The notes: a model not told the origin generated them from the sequence alone. A stretch of 36,708 nt of DNA from a bacterium (GCA_027064085.1 JAMOQH010000120.1:1-36708), one strand, 5' to 3'; counted from the stretch's first letter, positions 1-7,870 are shown. Translations and numbers: made by a program.

Positions 1-1703
1 AACTTATCTTCTTTAGCTGTAAAAAAGCTATAATCTGGGTCATTCCATACATCATAGAGTCTTCCTGGTGGATAGGACATCATAAAACCACCATATTCGC
101 ATCTTGATATACCTGGGCCAATTATATCTTCTCCTATTCCAGTTGAATAAAAGGTCATATCTGATTCTTGGTCATGTTCACCAAGCCAAGTCATTTTATA
201 TTTATATTTTTTATCATTGGGGTCTGTATCAAAAATAAAAACAACATTTCCTATTTCACCTTGTAGCTTTTCATATTTTTTTACATAAATGCCATCTTGC
301 TTTCTAATTGTTTCTTTAATATCAACACCTTCAAAAAATGATGTCGTAAATTTCTCAGATTTAATTAATTCACTTAATAAATGTCTTTTTGCTCTTAGTT
401 TAATGAAATCAGCAAAGTTTTCAATTATAATATCTTCAGGTTGATGAGAACAAATATTGCTTCTATTAAATTTTTTAGACCAATCTTCTTCTTTTTTTTG
501 CTTTTTTCTCATTTTCATAGGATTTTTAGATGGCCTTTTTTCTCGTTTTCTTATAAACATAGATTTATAATTTTTTAATTCATTAATATCAATTTGTGGT
601 AAAAAGCTTTCTTCTGGTTGATAAGGATAATAAGCTAAAATTTGTATTAATTCCCATGCATAATTGTCATCAATATTTGCTTTTGCCGATTCTATTATTG
701 TAAAATAATCAGGTAAAATTTTATTTTGTAAAATAGATATATTTCTTGCAAATTTAACCATGTTCTTTAATTGCCAAGGATAGAATTCTTCTTTGTATCT
801 TATTTTATATATTTGGGAAGTTGACTTATAAATTTGATATAGCAAACTCCGTCTGTCATAATTTTTAAAATTTAAAAATTCTTTTTCTAAAACCTCTAAA
901 TTATATAATTCTTCAGCGGTTTCTTTATACTTTTCTTCATAATTTCCTTTTTTACCATCTATAACTCCAAAAATCGCCTTAATTTTTTTAACTTTTTCAT
1001 CTTTTTTTAGTTTAAATTTAGTATTTTTACGGTAATTTTCATAAAACCAATTAAAAATTGGATAATCACTTAGTAAAGTACCTAGATTTTGTGGTGCAAG
1101 ACTAAAAAGCTTTGGTTTAGGAGTATAAGAAGCAAAAATAGATATTATATCGTTATCTATATTTTTTATGATTCCATTATAATGTGCAATGCCTACTACG
1201 GCTACAATTTTTTCATTATTCTTAGATAATTTTTTTAAATTATAAGCCATAGACTTTTCTCGTAAATTATCTTGTTTTACCTTTTTAAAATCAAAATTTT
1301 TGTATTTGTTAAAAAAATCTTCCCACGATTCTTGCTCAATAAAGAAATTTTCATAAAAAGGGTCATTGTTTTCATAATATGAAATTGCATCACTATCAAT
1401 AAAGGCTATTTTTTTATTGTTATCTAAGGCAAATCTAATAGCTTCAACAAAAGGGTCTGTTGGTTCAATTAATATATAATATTTTTCTTTATTCCTGCTT
1501 TCATAAGTCAAAATTGTAACTTCAGGGAGAGTTTTTATCCCTTTTATGTAAATATCTCTAGCCCAAGAAGGTAATTCTACTGCTACTATATCAGGATTTA
1601 ATGATAAAAGCATTTTTCTTAATTTTACTGTAAAAAATAATGTTCCATGAAGAACAGGTGCTAGATAAATATTATTTTTTATTTTAAATATATCATAATT
1701 CAT
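1..1703 (-). CDS. Large protein with TraB/ChaN-like N-terminal domain, partial (cut by left edge)
   Basis: Reading the minus strand from an ATG at 1703 gives about 567 codons with no stop up to the window edge, so the C-terminus is missing. Near the N-terminus the protein has HGTLFFTVK, then NPDIVAVELP, a segment EPTDPFVEAIRFA, the element KIAFIDSD, and later VAVVGIAHYNGI. This order (GxxH-like start, PDxVAVEL, acidic-Ala helix, IDxD, VVGxxH) is that of the TraB/PrgY-ChaN-EreA superfamily, to which DUF5682 also seems to belong. The middle is Lys-rich and helical. Near the visible end is a Gly/Pro-rich conserved-looking stretch (GPGISRCEYGG) that I cannot assign. The start lies 20 bases after the MoxR ATPase stop, so the two genes are almost certainly one operon. 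Assignment to the superfamily is by motif reading; function is not established. Confidence 0.7.
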   Translation of the reverse strand, partial: MNYDIFKIKNNIYLAPVLHGTLFFTVKLRKMLLSLNPDIVAVELPSWARDIYIKGIKTLPEVTILTYESRNKEKYYILIEPTDPFVEAIRFALDNNKKIAFIDSDAISYYENNDPFYENFFIEQESWEDFFNKYKNFDFKKVKQDNLREKSMAYNLKKLSKNNEKIVAVVGIAHYNGIIKNIDNDIISIFASYTPKPKLFSLAPQNLGTLLSDYPIFNWFYENYRKNTKFKLKKDEKVKKIKAIFGVIDGKKGNYEEKYKETAEELYNLEVLEKEFLNFKNYDRRSLLYQIYKSTSQIYKIRYKEEFYPWQLKNMVKFARNISILQNKILPDYFTIIESAKANIDDNYAWELIQILAYYPYQPEESFLPQIDINELKNYKSMFIRKREKRPSKNPMKMRKKQKKEEDWSKKFNRSNICSHQPEDIIIENFADFIKLRAKRHLLSELIKSEKFTTSFFEGVDIKETIRKQDGIYVKKYEKLQGEIGNVVFIFDTDPNDKKYKYKMTWLGEHDQESDMTFYSTGIGEDIIGPGISRCEYGGFMMSYPPGRLYDVWNDPDYSFFTAKEDK

Positions 1704-1723
1704 ATAAGTATTAGTTCCTAAAA

Positions 1724-2551
1724 CTATACATAAGGCATAGCATCATCACCGGCAATCATTAAAACAGATTCAGTAAAATGTTTTCTTAATGGTTCACGAG
1801 GGTTTTGCTTTATTCTTTTAGAAATATATCTTCCTATATTAATTCCATCTCTTACAGAAAATTTTTCATCAGCATAATGTGCTTTTTGTAAAAAATTCAC
1901 TATATAGTGAACAATTTTATCATCCGCAAAAGGTAAGAATTCTTTTAAAATCATGTATTCTTCATCTTTATCAGGAAAATCTATCATAATTTGTGGCTGT
2001 AGCCTTGATTGAATGTAATCTGGTATTTCAAAAGTTGAAGCATCATCATTCATGGTTGTTACTATTCTAAAATCTTTATGAGCATGTATTTTTACTCCTG
2101 CAATTATAGATTCAACATATCGTCTATAATCAAGTAATGGAGCTAATGATGCCCATGACTTTTCACTCATTCTATTTCCTTCATCTAAAATACAAACTCC
2201 ACCTTTTACCATGGCGGTAACTAAAGAAGATGCGTGGTAAGAAATTTTATTTCCATCACTTATAATTGGTACAACAAGTAAATCTTCTGGCCTAGTATCC
2301 ACTGTAGCCTGAAAGATATAAATATCTTGTTTTCTGTAGTTTGCAGCAACTGCAGCTAAGGTAGTTTTTCCTACTCCAGGTTTACCAATTAATCTAGGAC
2401 TCATAGGACTGTCTTTTTCATCAACAACCATCCAAGCGGCTAAAAGCTGTGTTAAATACCTCTCTTGACCTATCCATTTTACTTTCATAATATCTGGTTT
2501 TGTTAATTTTATGTCAATCCCATCTATATTTATTATTTCTTTTTTTGCCAT
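1724..2551 (-). CDS. MoxR-type AAA+ ATPase
   Basis: A 275-residue single-domain AAA+ ATPase of the MoxR/CbbQ kind. Visible motifs are Walker A GKPGVGKTT (residues 56-64), Walker B VCILDE (119-124), sensor 1 asparagine N168 in TTMND, and a probable arginine finger R183 in the sequence QSRLQPQ. MoxR ATPases act as remodelling chaperones, normally with VWA-domain partners. Here the next gene downstream is the TraB/ChaN-like protein 20 bases away, and a VWA gene would have to lie beyond the left edge. It is short for the family (usually 300-330 residues) and ends soon after the small lid domain. It has its own consensus-like promoter directly after the histidine kinase stop codon. It is not linked to the DUF58/Bat genes at 32-35 kb, although those are common MoxR partners. 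Confidence 0.88.
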   Translation of the reverse strand: MAKKEIINIDGIDIKLTKPDIMKVKWIGQERYLTQLLAAWMVVDEKDSPMSPRLIGKPGVGKTTLAAVAANYRKQDIYIFQATVDTRPEDLLVVPIISDGNKISYHASSLVTAMVKGGVCILDEGNRMSEKSWASLAPLLDYRRYVESIIAGVKIHAHKDFRIVTTMNDDASTFEIPDYIQSRLQPQIMIDFPDKDEEYMILKEFLPFADDKIVHYIVNFLQKAHYADEKFSVRDGINIGRYISKRIKQNPREPLRKHFTESVLMIAGDDAMPYV

Positions 2552-2583
2552 TTTAATATTACTCCAAATAATTTTAAACCTAG

Positions 2584-2612
2584 ATTTTACTTATATTGCT
2601 TGAGTATGTCAA
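2584..2612 (-). promoter_or_regulatory. Sigma70-type promoter of the MoxR operon
   Basis: On the minus strand TTGACA (2612-2607), a 17-base spacer and TAAAAT (2589-2584) precede the MoxR gene. The -35 box begins on the base next to the kinase stop codon (2615-2613), so MoxR and its partner can be transcribed independently of the kinase. Confidence 0.7.
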
Positions 2613-4529
2613 TTATGATTTTAATTTACTAACTTTAGATAGCAATTTATTTATTATATCTACCTTTACAGGTTTTTCCAGTATTCCAAATATTTTATGC
2701 TCTTGAAATAAATCTTTTGTTATTTCAGCTGCCCAACCAGTAAGAATGATAATTTCTATGTTTTTTATATTTTGATTATTTCGTATTTTTTTTATTAGTT
2801 CCCAACCACTCATTTTTGGCATTCCAATATCCGTAATAACAATATCAAACTTTTCTTGATTTAATTTATTAAGAGCATCTATTCCATTTGAAACTGATAT
2901 AATGTTATACCCTATTTTTTTTAATATTTCGGTTGTTGGTAATCTAACAGAGTCTTCATCATCAACTAATAATATTTTAATATCTTTATTGATAACTAAC
3001 ACTTTATTTAAATTATTTTTATTGCCTTGTAAATTATGAATATCTTTTTGGCAAGGAAGTTTAATTGTTATTTTTGTTCCTATATTTTTTTTAGAAGAAA
3101 CCTCAATTGATGCGCTATGCTTATTTATAACTTTTAGTACTCCCATCATTCCTAAGCCTCGGCCTAAGCCAAAGCCTTTAGTTGAGTAAAATGGCTGAAA
3201 TAAATTATTTTTAGTTTCTTGGGTCATACCAATACCATCATCAACAATATTTATAACACAATGATTATTGAGTTTTTTTGCAATAATTTTAATTATTCCG
3301 TTTTTAGGTATAGCTTCAATAGCATTTTTTATCAAATTATAGAAAACGGATCTTAATTCTCCAATATTTCCATATATTTTTAAGTTTTTTTGATAATTTT
3401 TTTCAATTTTTATTTCAAAACCATCTTTTTCTTTTTCTCCTTTCCATAATGGCCTTGTTTGAGAAATTACTTCATTTAATATTTCATCTATTTTAATAAT
3501 TTTAAAATTACTATTATCTTGTTTTTTATCACCTAATCTCTGCAGTGATTTTACTCTTTCTGATGTATCATTTGTAATGGATTCCATAATATCTAGGTGT
3601 TTTTTTATTTCCTTTGTAATACTCATTAGTTTTAACAATTCAATATTACTAGAAAGGGCTTGTAGTGAGTTATTAAAGTCGTGAGCAATTGCACTAGCCA
3701 TTTCACCTATAGTTTTTAGTAATTGATTATTTAGTATGGTTTGTTCTAATTTTTTTCTTTCAGTGATGTCAGTTGCAAATCCAATAAATTTTTCTAAATC
3801 TCCATTTTTATTAAAAATACCAGAAACATGCATTTCAATAGGAATAATTGTTCCATCTTTTTTGATGTATTCTTTTTCGTAGATAATTGACTTTTTAGTA
3901 ATAGCAAGTTCTTTTAGTTTTTTTTCCTCAAGTTTATACCACTTAGGTGGAGTAAGTTTAAACCAGTTTATTGTTTCTAATTCTTTTTTTGAGTAACCTA
4001 GCAAATTTATTGCTGCTTGATTAAAATTAGATACTTTACCGTTTAAATACCCTATTGCTATTGCTGTAGGAGCGTTTCTCACAATATTTGCTAATTCTTG
4101 TTCATTAAGTAAAACTTTTTTTAATTTATTTTCTATTTTAACTCTTTGGCTTATATCTCTTGTAATCGCTAATGTATATGGGATTCCTTTTATTACAATT
4201 ATTTGAGCAGAGAGTAGTCCTCTTTTAATCTTTCCACTTTTAGATCTAAAATCTGCTTCTATGTTTTCGATATGGCCGTATTTTTTTAATGGAATAATTA
4301 ACTTATCTCTATCTTTTATATTGACCCAAATATTTAATTCAGTAGTTGTTTTGCCCATTACTTCTTCGGGTTCATATTCTAAAATATCTGAAAAACCTTG
4401 ATTTACTTCTAGATATTCTCCATTTAAATCACTTATTGTAATTGCATCATGGTTATTTTTAAAAGCGATTTTATATCTTTCTTCTGATTCATCAATATTT
4501 TCTATTATTGTTTTTTCATCATTTTTCAT
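2613..4529 (-). CDS. Soluble PAS-PAS hybrid histidine kinase with C-terminal receiver
   Basis: A 638-residue hybrid sensor kinase. There are two PAS domains (about 13-130 and 143-258), each ending in the PAC-type pattern TRDISQR and TDITERKK. A HisKA domain follows with the HDFNN box (phospho-accepting H283), then a HATPase with N-box NLIKNAIEA (398-406), G1 VDDGIGM (429-435) and a GLGRGLGMMGV G2 region. A receiver domain ends the protein, with acidic pair D523/D524, phospho-acceptor D567 and K619. No transmembrane segment or signal peptide is visible, so it should sense a cytoplasmic signal through PAS. No separate output regulator or DNA-binding domain is encoded nearby, so a phosphotransfer partner is presumably elsewhere. 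No terminator is visible after it; the MoxR promoter starts immediately. Confidence 0.93.
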   Translation of the reverse strand: MKNDEKTIIENIDESEERYKIAFKNNHDAITISDLNGEYLEVNQGFSDILEYEPEEVMGKTTTELNIWVNIKDRDKLIIPLKKYGHIENIEADFRSKSGKIKRGLLSAQIIVIKGIPYTLAITRDISQRVKIENKLKKVLLNEQELANIVRNAPTAIAIGYLNGKVSNFNQAAINLLGYSKKELETINWFKLTPPKWYKLEEKKLKELAITKKSIIYEKEYIKKDGTIIPIEMHVSGIFNKNGDLEKFIGFATDITERKKLEQTILNNQLLKTIGEMASAIAHDFNNSLQALSSNIELLKLMSITKEIKKHLDIMESITNDTSERVKSLQRLGDKKQDNSNFKIIKIDEILNEVISQTRPLWKGEKEKDGFEIKIEKNYQKNLKIYGNIGELRSVFYNLIKNAIEAIPKNGIIKIIAKKLNNHCVINIVDDGIGMTQETKNNLFQPFYSTKGFGLGRGLGMMGVLKVINKHSASIEVSSKKNIGTKITIKLPCQKDIHNLQGNKNNLNKVLVINKDIKILLVDDEDSVRLPTTEILKKIGYNIISVSNGIDALNKLNQEKFDIVITDIGMPKMSGWELIKKIRNNQNIKNIEIIILTGWAAEITKDLFQEHKIFGILEKPVKVDIINKLLSKVSKLKS

Positions 4530-4554
4530 GATTAATACTTAAAAATTCATCAAA

Positions 4555-4583
4555 ATACTAACTTTTATTTTATATAAAGTCAA
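4555..4583 (-). promoter_or_regulatory. Sigma70-type promoter of the hybrid kinase gene
   Basis: On the minus strand TTGACT (4583-4578), 17 bases, TAGTAT (4560-4555) lie just upstream of the kinase ATG at 4529. There is no strong ribosome binding site in the short leader. Confidence 0.55.
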
Positions 4584-4631
4584 TTTTTCTTTTTTTAGGG
4601 CATTACAAACGAATAAATCCGTTTTACATGC

Positions 4632-4656
4632 AAAATTTAGCTAAAATCTAAATTTT
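4632..4656. repeat. Inverted repeat, 9-base arms, 7-base spacer
   Basis: AAAATTTAG (4632-4640) and CTAAATTTT (4648-4656) are perfect reverse complements separated by CTAAAAT. It sits between the terminator of the TPR gene and the kinase promoter, about 50 bases upstream of the kinase -35 box. It could be an operator or a weak A/T hairpin; chance is not negligible in such AT-rich DNA. Confidence 0.4.
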
Positions 4657-4713
4657 ATAACTAAGTTTACATATAAAAATGTTAAATAAATAAACATCAT
4701 TTTTAAAACACTG

Positions 4714-4748
4714 TAATAAAAACCTACGGATGTGGGCCACATCCGTAG
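4714..4748 (-). terminator. Rho-independent terminator of the TPR gene
   Basis: Arms 4724-4735 and 4737-4748 (CTACGGATGTGG and its exact complement) form an 11-12 bp GC-rich stem. In the minus direction it is followed by GTTTTTATTA. It begins 12 bases after the TPR stop codon. The GC-rich stem stands out sharply from the surrounding sequence. Confidence 0.85.
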
Positions 4749-4760
4749 TGGTGGAGATAA

Positions 4761-5969
4761 TTAAATTAAAGTATTATTATCGTCTCCGCTTATGCTTGTT
4801 AATAAATCAATTTCACTTTCTTTTGCTAATTCTTCAAATAATGCAGGGTTTAATTGTTTTGCATATTTAAATAAATCATTACTCTCTTTTTCAAGATTAT
4901 ACCTTTTAAGTAGAAGTGCTGAATCAAACAATTTATATGTATTGGGATCAGATTTTTTTATGATATTTAAATGTATTGCTTTCCATGAAGATGCTGTATT
5001 TAGTTTTTTATGAATAATATATCTTAGTGCTTTAACTTTTATTGAGTTATATGTAACTTCCATTTCTTTTTTTATGTAATCTCTAGCTGATTCTAGGTTG
5101 TTGTTGTCTAGGGATATTAATGCTAATGAGTAGTTTAGTGTAGGAAGTAAATCATTGAGCCTATGTATTTGTTTAAATCTTTTAGATGCTTGTTCTATTT
5201 CTTTTTTTTGATATAACAATTTCGCTTCTGTAATATTTACCATTAATAAAACATTTAGATATTCCGGTTCAATTGTTTCTTTATTTATTGTATCTAAGGA
5301 TATGTCTCCTAGTATAGATTTCACTTTATGAATCATTGAAAATGCTTTGTTATAATTTTTAATAAATCCGAATGTTCTAGCCATGTTTAACCTAGGGGCA
5401 AACCATTCTTCGTTATAGCTAACTGATTGCTTAAAGTAAAATAGTGCCTTTTCAAATTTATGTTGTTTTATAAACCTTATACCTAGAAAATTATAGGTTG
5501 TTGATAAGCCATTTAATGCTGTTTCATATTCAGGATTAATTTGTAAAGCTTTTATGAAATAATTTGCAGAATCAATTAAATCTCCTTCTAGCATACTTAA
5601 GTTAGCATATGAGGTATAAACTTCGTATGATTCGGAGTTGTTTTTTAAGGCAAGTTCTAGATATATTTTAGCTTGTTTAAAGTTTTCTGTTTTATAGTAA
5701 ATTATGTTTGCAAGACCTATTAGGGTATAAATATGATTAGGGTCGTATTCAAGAGCTTTTCTTAATAATGTTTCTGATTCTTCTGTTTTCCCTTTTTCTA
5801 TGTATAAGGCTGCTAAATTATATAAGATATTACTTTCATTTGGAAATTGTTCATTAGCTTTTTCAAACAACTCCAAGGCTTTATCTATTTCATTATTATA
5901 AATTGCTTCATTTCCTTTGGTGATAATTGATTCTTTTGCATAATTTTTTAATGATATGATATTATCCAA
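4761..5969 (-). CDS. TPR-repeat protein, cytoplasmic
   Basis: A protein of about 402 residues built of tetratricopeptide repeats. Typical TPR helices such as ALELFEKANEQFPNESNILYNLAALY, followed by similar LLRKALEYDPNH and FIKALQINPEYETALNGL units, occupy roughly the first half. The second half is more divergent helical repeat. No signal peptide is seen. I place the start at the TTG at 5969, because GGAG (5979-5976) lies six bases upstream; another in-frame TTG at 6011 is overlapped by the -10 box and would precede the transcription start. The gene is monocistronic: its own promoter lies upstream and a strong terminator follows. TPRs mediate protein-protein contacts; the partner cannot be inferred here. 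Confidence 0.82.
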   Translation of the reverse strand: MDNIISLKNYAKESIITKGNEAIYNNEIDKALELFEKANEQFPNESNILYNLAALYIEKGKTEESETLLRKALEYDPNHIYTLIGLANIIYYKTENFKQAKIYLELALKNNSESYEVYTSYANLSMLEGDLIDSANYFIKALQINPEYETALNGLSTTYNFLGIRFIKQHKFEKALFYFKQSVSYNEEWFAPRLNMARTFGFIKNYNKAFSMIHKVKSILGDISLDTINKETIEPEYLNVLLMVNITEAKLLYQKKEIEQASKRFKQIHRLNDLLPTLNYSLALISLDNNNLESARDYIKKEMEVTYNSIKVKALRYIIHKKLNTASSWKAIHLNIIKKSDPNTYKLFDSALLLKRYNLEKESNDLFKYAKQLNPALFEELAKESEIDLLTSISGDDNNTLI

Positions 5970-6002
5970 ATAGTTCTCCAAAAGCTTAAAACAACTTATG
6001 TG

Positions 6003-6030
6003 AGTATACAAAAATATAGAAAAAAATCAA
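6003..6030 (-). promoter_or_regulatory. Promoter of the TPR gene
   Basis: On the minus strand TTGATT (6030-6025), a 16-base spacer and TATACT (6008-6003). It decides the start codon of the TPR gene, because the -10 box covers the upstream in-frame TTG. Confidence 0.6.
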
Positions 6031-6034
6031 TTTT

Positions 6035-6063
6035 TTGACTTATGAGAGCTTAATTTTTATATT
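6035..6063 (+). promoter_or_regulatory. Possible second promoter upstream of tRNA-Arg
   Basis: TTGACT (6035-6040), 17 bases, TATATT (6058-6063), divergent from the TPR promoter and upstream of the better-placed tRNA promoter. In this AT-rich intergenic region it may be fortuitous. Confidence 0.35.
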
Positions 6064-6099
6064 TTTTATAAATAAATAAGGAGCTTGTAAAAAATATTC

Positions 6100-6128
6100 T
6101 TGAAATTATCGTGTATTTAATATATAAA
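6100..6128 (+). promoter_or_regulatory. Promoter of tRNA-Arg
   Basis: TTGAAA (6100-6105), 17-base spacer, TATAAA (6123-6128). The tRNA 5' end is at 6139, so initiation about seven bases after the -10 box leaves almost no leader, as is common for tRNA genes. Confidence 0.6.
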
Positions 6129-6138
6129 AAGAAAGTGG

Positions 6139-6210
6139 GTCCTGATAGCTCAGTGGATAGAGCATTGGTCTCCGAAACCATGTGCGCAGGTTCAACTCCT
6201 GCTCAGGACA
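6139..6210 (+). tRNA. tRNA-Arg (anticodon CCG)
   Basis: A full cloverleaf can be drawn. The acceptor stem GTCCTGA pairs with TCAGGAC and is followed by discriminator A. The D arm is GCTC...GAGC, the anticodon loop CTCCGAA gives anticodon CCG, and the T arm is GCAGG-TTCAACT-CCTGC. The variable loop is four bases and the outermost anticodon-stem pair (27-43) is a T-T mismatch. CCA is not encoded. It reads the rare codon CGG. Confidence 0.93.
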
Positions 6211-6278
6211 TATTTAATTAATGACAAATTATTAATTATGTGCTTTAACTCCAAATTTTTATGTTTTTAGGTGGAAAA

Positions 6279-7148
6279 ATGAGATTAGTTATTGAACTTC
6301 AACCAGTATCAGATAGAAATCAATTATCGGATACTATTCAGTTTATGATACCCAAGTTAATAAAGTTTATTATTTCTAGAAGTAAAAATGAAAAGGCTAG
6401 TGTGTATAAGGATAGGAAGATATCAGAATTTTTAAATTATAATTTAAAAATTTCTCCTAAACCTAATATTTACGATAATACGATAATAATTGGTGAGAAC
6501 TATAAGTTAAATCTTACGATATCTAGTTATTCTAATGAAGTTATTGATATTTTGACAGATTCATTAAATAATTTAAATTATGTATTAATTTTAAATCATA
6601 AATTTAAGATTAATAATGTTGAATTACTTGAAATTTCAGACATAGTTACAGATAGAGTAAAGGTAAGACCTCTTTCTCCTATTTTATCAGGAGAAATAAA
6701 AGATGGGAGAAATTTCCCTTTTTACTATAAATGGAATGATAATAATTTTTTTAAAGCTATTATTTCACAAATAAAAGACGAGTATAAAAATATTTTTGGG
6801 GAAGATACTTCAGAATTAGAATTAAAAATTGAATTTGATAAAGGCTATTTGAAGCATCATACTTCTATTACTCAACTTGTTACTGTTCATAAAAGAACCC
6901 AGAAAGCTATTTGGTCTCCAATGTATATCTCTGGTGATAAAAAACTAATAGAGTTTACTCTAGATAGAGGTTTAGGTATTAATAGAGAAATCGGTTATGG
7001 AATGATTGAATCGTATACTCCTAAGAAAAGAGAAAAAATTAATTTGAAAAAGAAGATAAATATTGATGAATTACCAGATAATTTTGGGAATTTAATTGAA
7101 AATAATCCAATTCCCGAAGATGAGGATACTAGAGGATTATATGACTGA
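6279..7148 (+). CDS. Orphan Cas6-like RNA endonuclease family protein (RAMP fold)
   Basis: A 289-residue protein resembling Cas6, the CRISPR pre-crRNA endoribonuclease with two ferredoxin-like (RAMP) domains. Supporting features are the N-terminal strand MRLVIELQP, the mid-protein element VKVRPLSPIL (127-136) like the 'xxLSPIvv' segment of Cas6, and the C-terminal Gly-rich loop RGLGINREIGYGMIE (from about 230), the hallmark of the family. The ATG at 6279 is chosen because AGGTGG lies just upstream and it gives the normal N-terminus; an ATG 18 bases earlier is less likely. There is no histidine before residue 107, although many Cas6 enzymes carry a catalytic His in the first domain. The stop overlaps xseB by eight bases. 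No CRISPR array or other cas gene is in the window, so its RNA target is unknown. It could be a Cas6 serving a distant array or a repurposed RNA-binding protein. Confidence 0.7.
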   Translation: MRLVIELQPVSDRNQLSDTIQFMIPKLIKFIISRSKNEKASVYKDRKISEFLNYNLKISPKPNIYDNTIIIGENYKLNLTISSYSNEVIDILTDSLNNLNYVLILNHKFKINNVELLEISDIVTDRVKVRPLSPILSGEIKDGRNFPFYYKWNDNNFFKAIISQIKDEYKNIFGEDTSELELKIEFDKGYLKHHTSITQLVTVHKRTQKAIWSPMYISGDKKLIEFTLDRGLGINREIGYGMIESYTPKKREKINLKKKINIDELPDNFGNLIENNPIPEDEDTRGLYD

Positions 7149-7338
7149 AAGTAAGAATTTTGAAGAGATTTTAGAAGAGTTGAGGAATCTTGTTGAAAAC
7201 TTAGAATTAGACGAGGTTAGCTTGGAAAGTTCTGTAAAAAACTTTGAAAAGGGAATGGGTTTAATTAAAAAAGCTGAAAATATTTTAACTCAAGCCCAGA
7301 AAAAAATAGAAGTGATAGAGCAAAGCCAAAATAACTAA
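7141..7338 (+). CDS. xseB: Exodeoxyribonuclease VII small subunit
   Basis: A 65-residue protein with the family pattern NFEEILEELRNLVENLE followed by LDEVSLESSVKNFEKGMGLIKKAENIL and a short polar tail. XseB binds the XseA large subunit in the complex that degrades single-stranded DNA to acid-soluble oligonucleotides; the pair helps process damaged DNA. The ATG at 7141 fits the usual family start and length (60-80 residues) and is preceded by AGAGGA. It overlaps the end of the Cas6-like gene by eight bases, so translation is likely coupled. The xseA gene, often adjacent, is not in this window. Confidence 0.9.
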   Translation: MTESKNFEEILEELRNLVENLELDEVSLESSVKNFEKGMGLIKKAENILTQAQKKIEVIEQSQNN

Positions 7339-7350
7339 ATTTTTTGTAAA

Positions 7351-7380
7351 ATCTCCTAAAATCATCCCTAATCATCCCTA
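7351..7380. repeat. Tandem 10-base repeats upstream of the str promoter
   Basis: ATCATCCCTA occurs twice back-to-back (7361-7370, 7371-7380), preceded by a degenerate copy ATCTCCTAAA (7351-7360). The repeat ends about 35 bases before the -35 box of the rpsL promoter. The 10-base period places each copy on the same face of the helix. Confidence 0.55.
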
Positions 7381-7415
7381 AAAGTAGTTTTTTAAAAGCA
7401 TATATTAAAAAATAC

Positions 7416-7443
7416 TTGACTTTAACTTGTTTTTATATATAAT
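7416..7443 (+). promoter_or_regulatory. Promoter of the rpsL-rpsG-fusA cluster
   Basis: TTGACT (7416-7421), a 16-base spacer and TATAAT (7438-7443). An A-tract (TTAAAAAA) immediately upstream resembles an UP element, and a similar A-tract precedes the rpsJ promoter. The expected leader to the rpsL ATG is about 40 bases. Confidence 0.75.
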
Positions 7444-7490
7444 TGTTGGTCTGTTTGTGTGTTTTATTATACTTAATTTAAAGAGGATAA

Positions 7491-7865
7491 ATGGCTACAA
7501 TTAACCAACTTATCAGAAAAGAAAGAAAAAAAGCTGTTAAAAAAAGTAAAGTTCCAGCTTTAAAAGCGTGTCCTCAGAAGAAAGGTGTTTGTAGAAGAGT
7601 TTATACAGCTACTCCTAAAAAACCTAATTCTGCATTGAGAAAAGTTGCTCGTGTTCGTCTTACAAATGGAATGGAAGTTACTGCTTATATTCCAGGAGAA
7701 GGACATAATTTGCAAGAGCATTCAACTGTTCTTATAAGAGGCGGTCGTGTTAAGGATTTACCAGGTGTTAGATATCATGTTATTAGAGGAGTATTAGATA
7801 CTCAAGGTGTTGATGGAAGAAAACAAGGCCGTTCTAAATATGGAACTAAGAAACCTAAGAAGTAA
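7491..7865 (+). CDS. rpsL: 30S ribosomal protein S12
   Basis: A 124-residue S12 protein of the decoding centre. The signature [15 protein letters not shown] is present and the loop [13 protein letters not shown] follows. The lysines that mutate in streptomycin resistance are both wild type (K43 in TPKKPNS, K88 in GGRVKDL). AAAGAGG upstream of ATG is a good ribosome binding site. First gene of the translation cluster, 17 bases ahead of rpsG. Confidence 0.98.
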   Translation: MATINQLIRKERKKAVKKSKVPALKACPQKKGVCRRVYTATPKKPNSALRKVARVRLTNGMEVTAYIPGEGHNLQEHSTVLIRGGRVKDLPGVRYHVIRGVLDTQGVDGRKQGRSKYGTKKPKK

Positions 7866-7870
7866 TTTAG

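Noticed and set aside
1724-2551. Taking the MoxR ATPase as the missing partner of the DUF58/Bat operon
   Set aside because: It lies about 32 kb away in another operon with another candidate partner (the TraB/ChaN-like gene); possible but unsupported by position.
6211-6278. TAATTAAT/ATTAATTA inverted repeat after tRNA-Arg as a terminator
   Set aside because: Pure A/T stem without a T-run; too weak to claim, although the cas6-like gene may well be co-transcribed with the tRNA.
7351-7380. Short tandem repeats next to the Cas6-like gene as a CRISPR remnant
   Set aside because: Units are 10 bases with no spacers; CRISPR repeats are 23-47 bases with unique spacers. No array-like spacing was found anywhere in the window.
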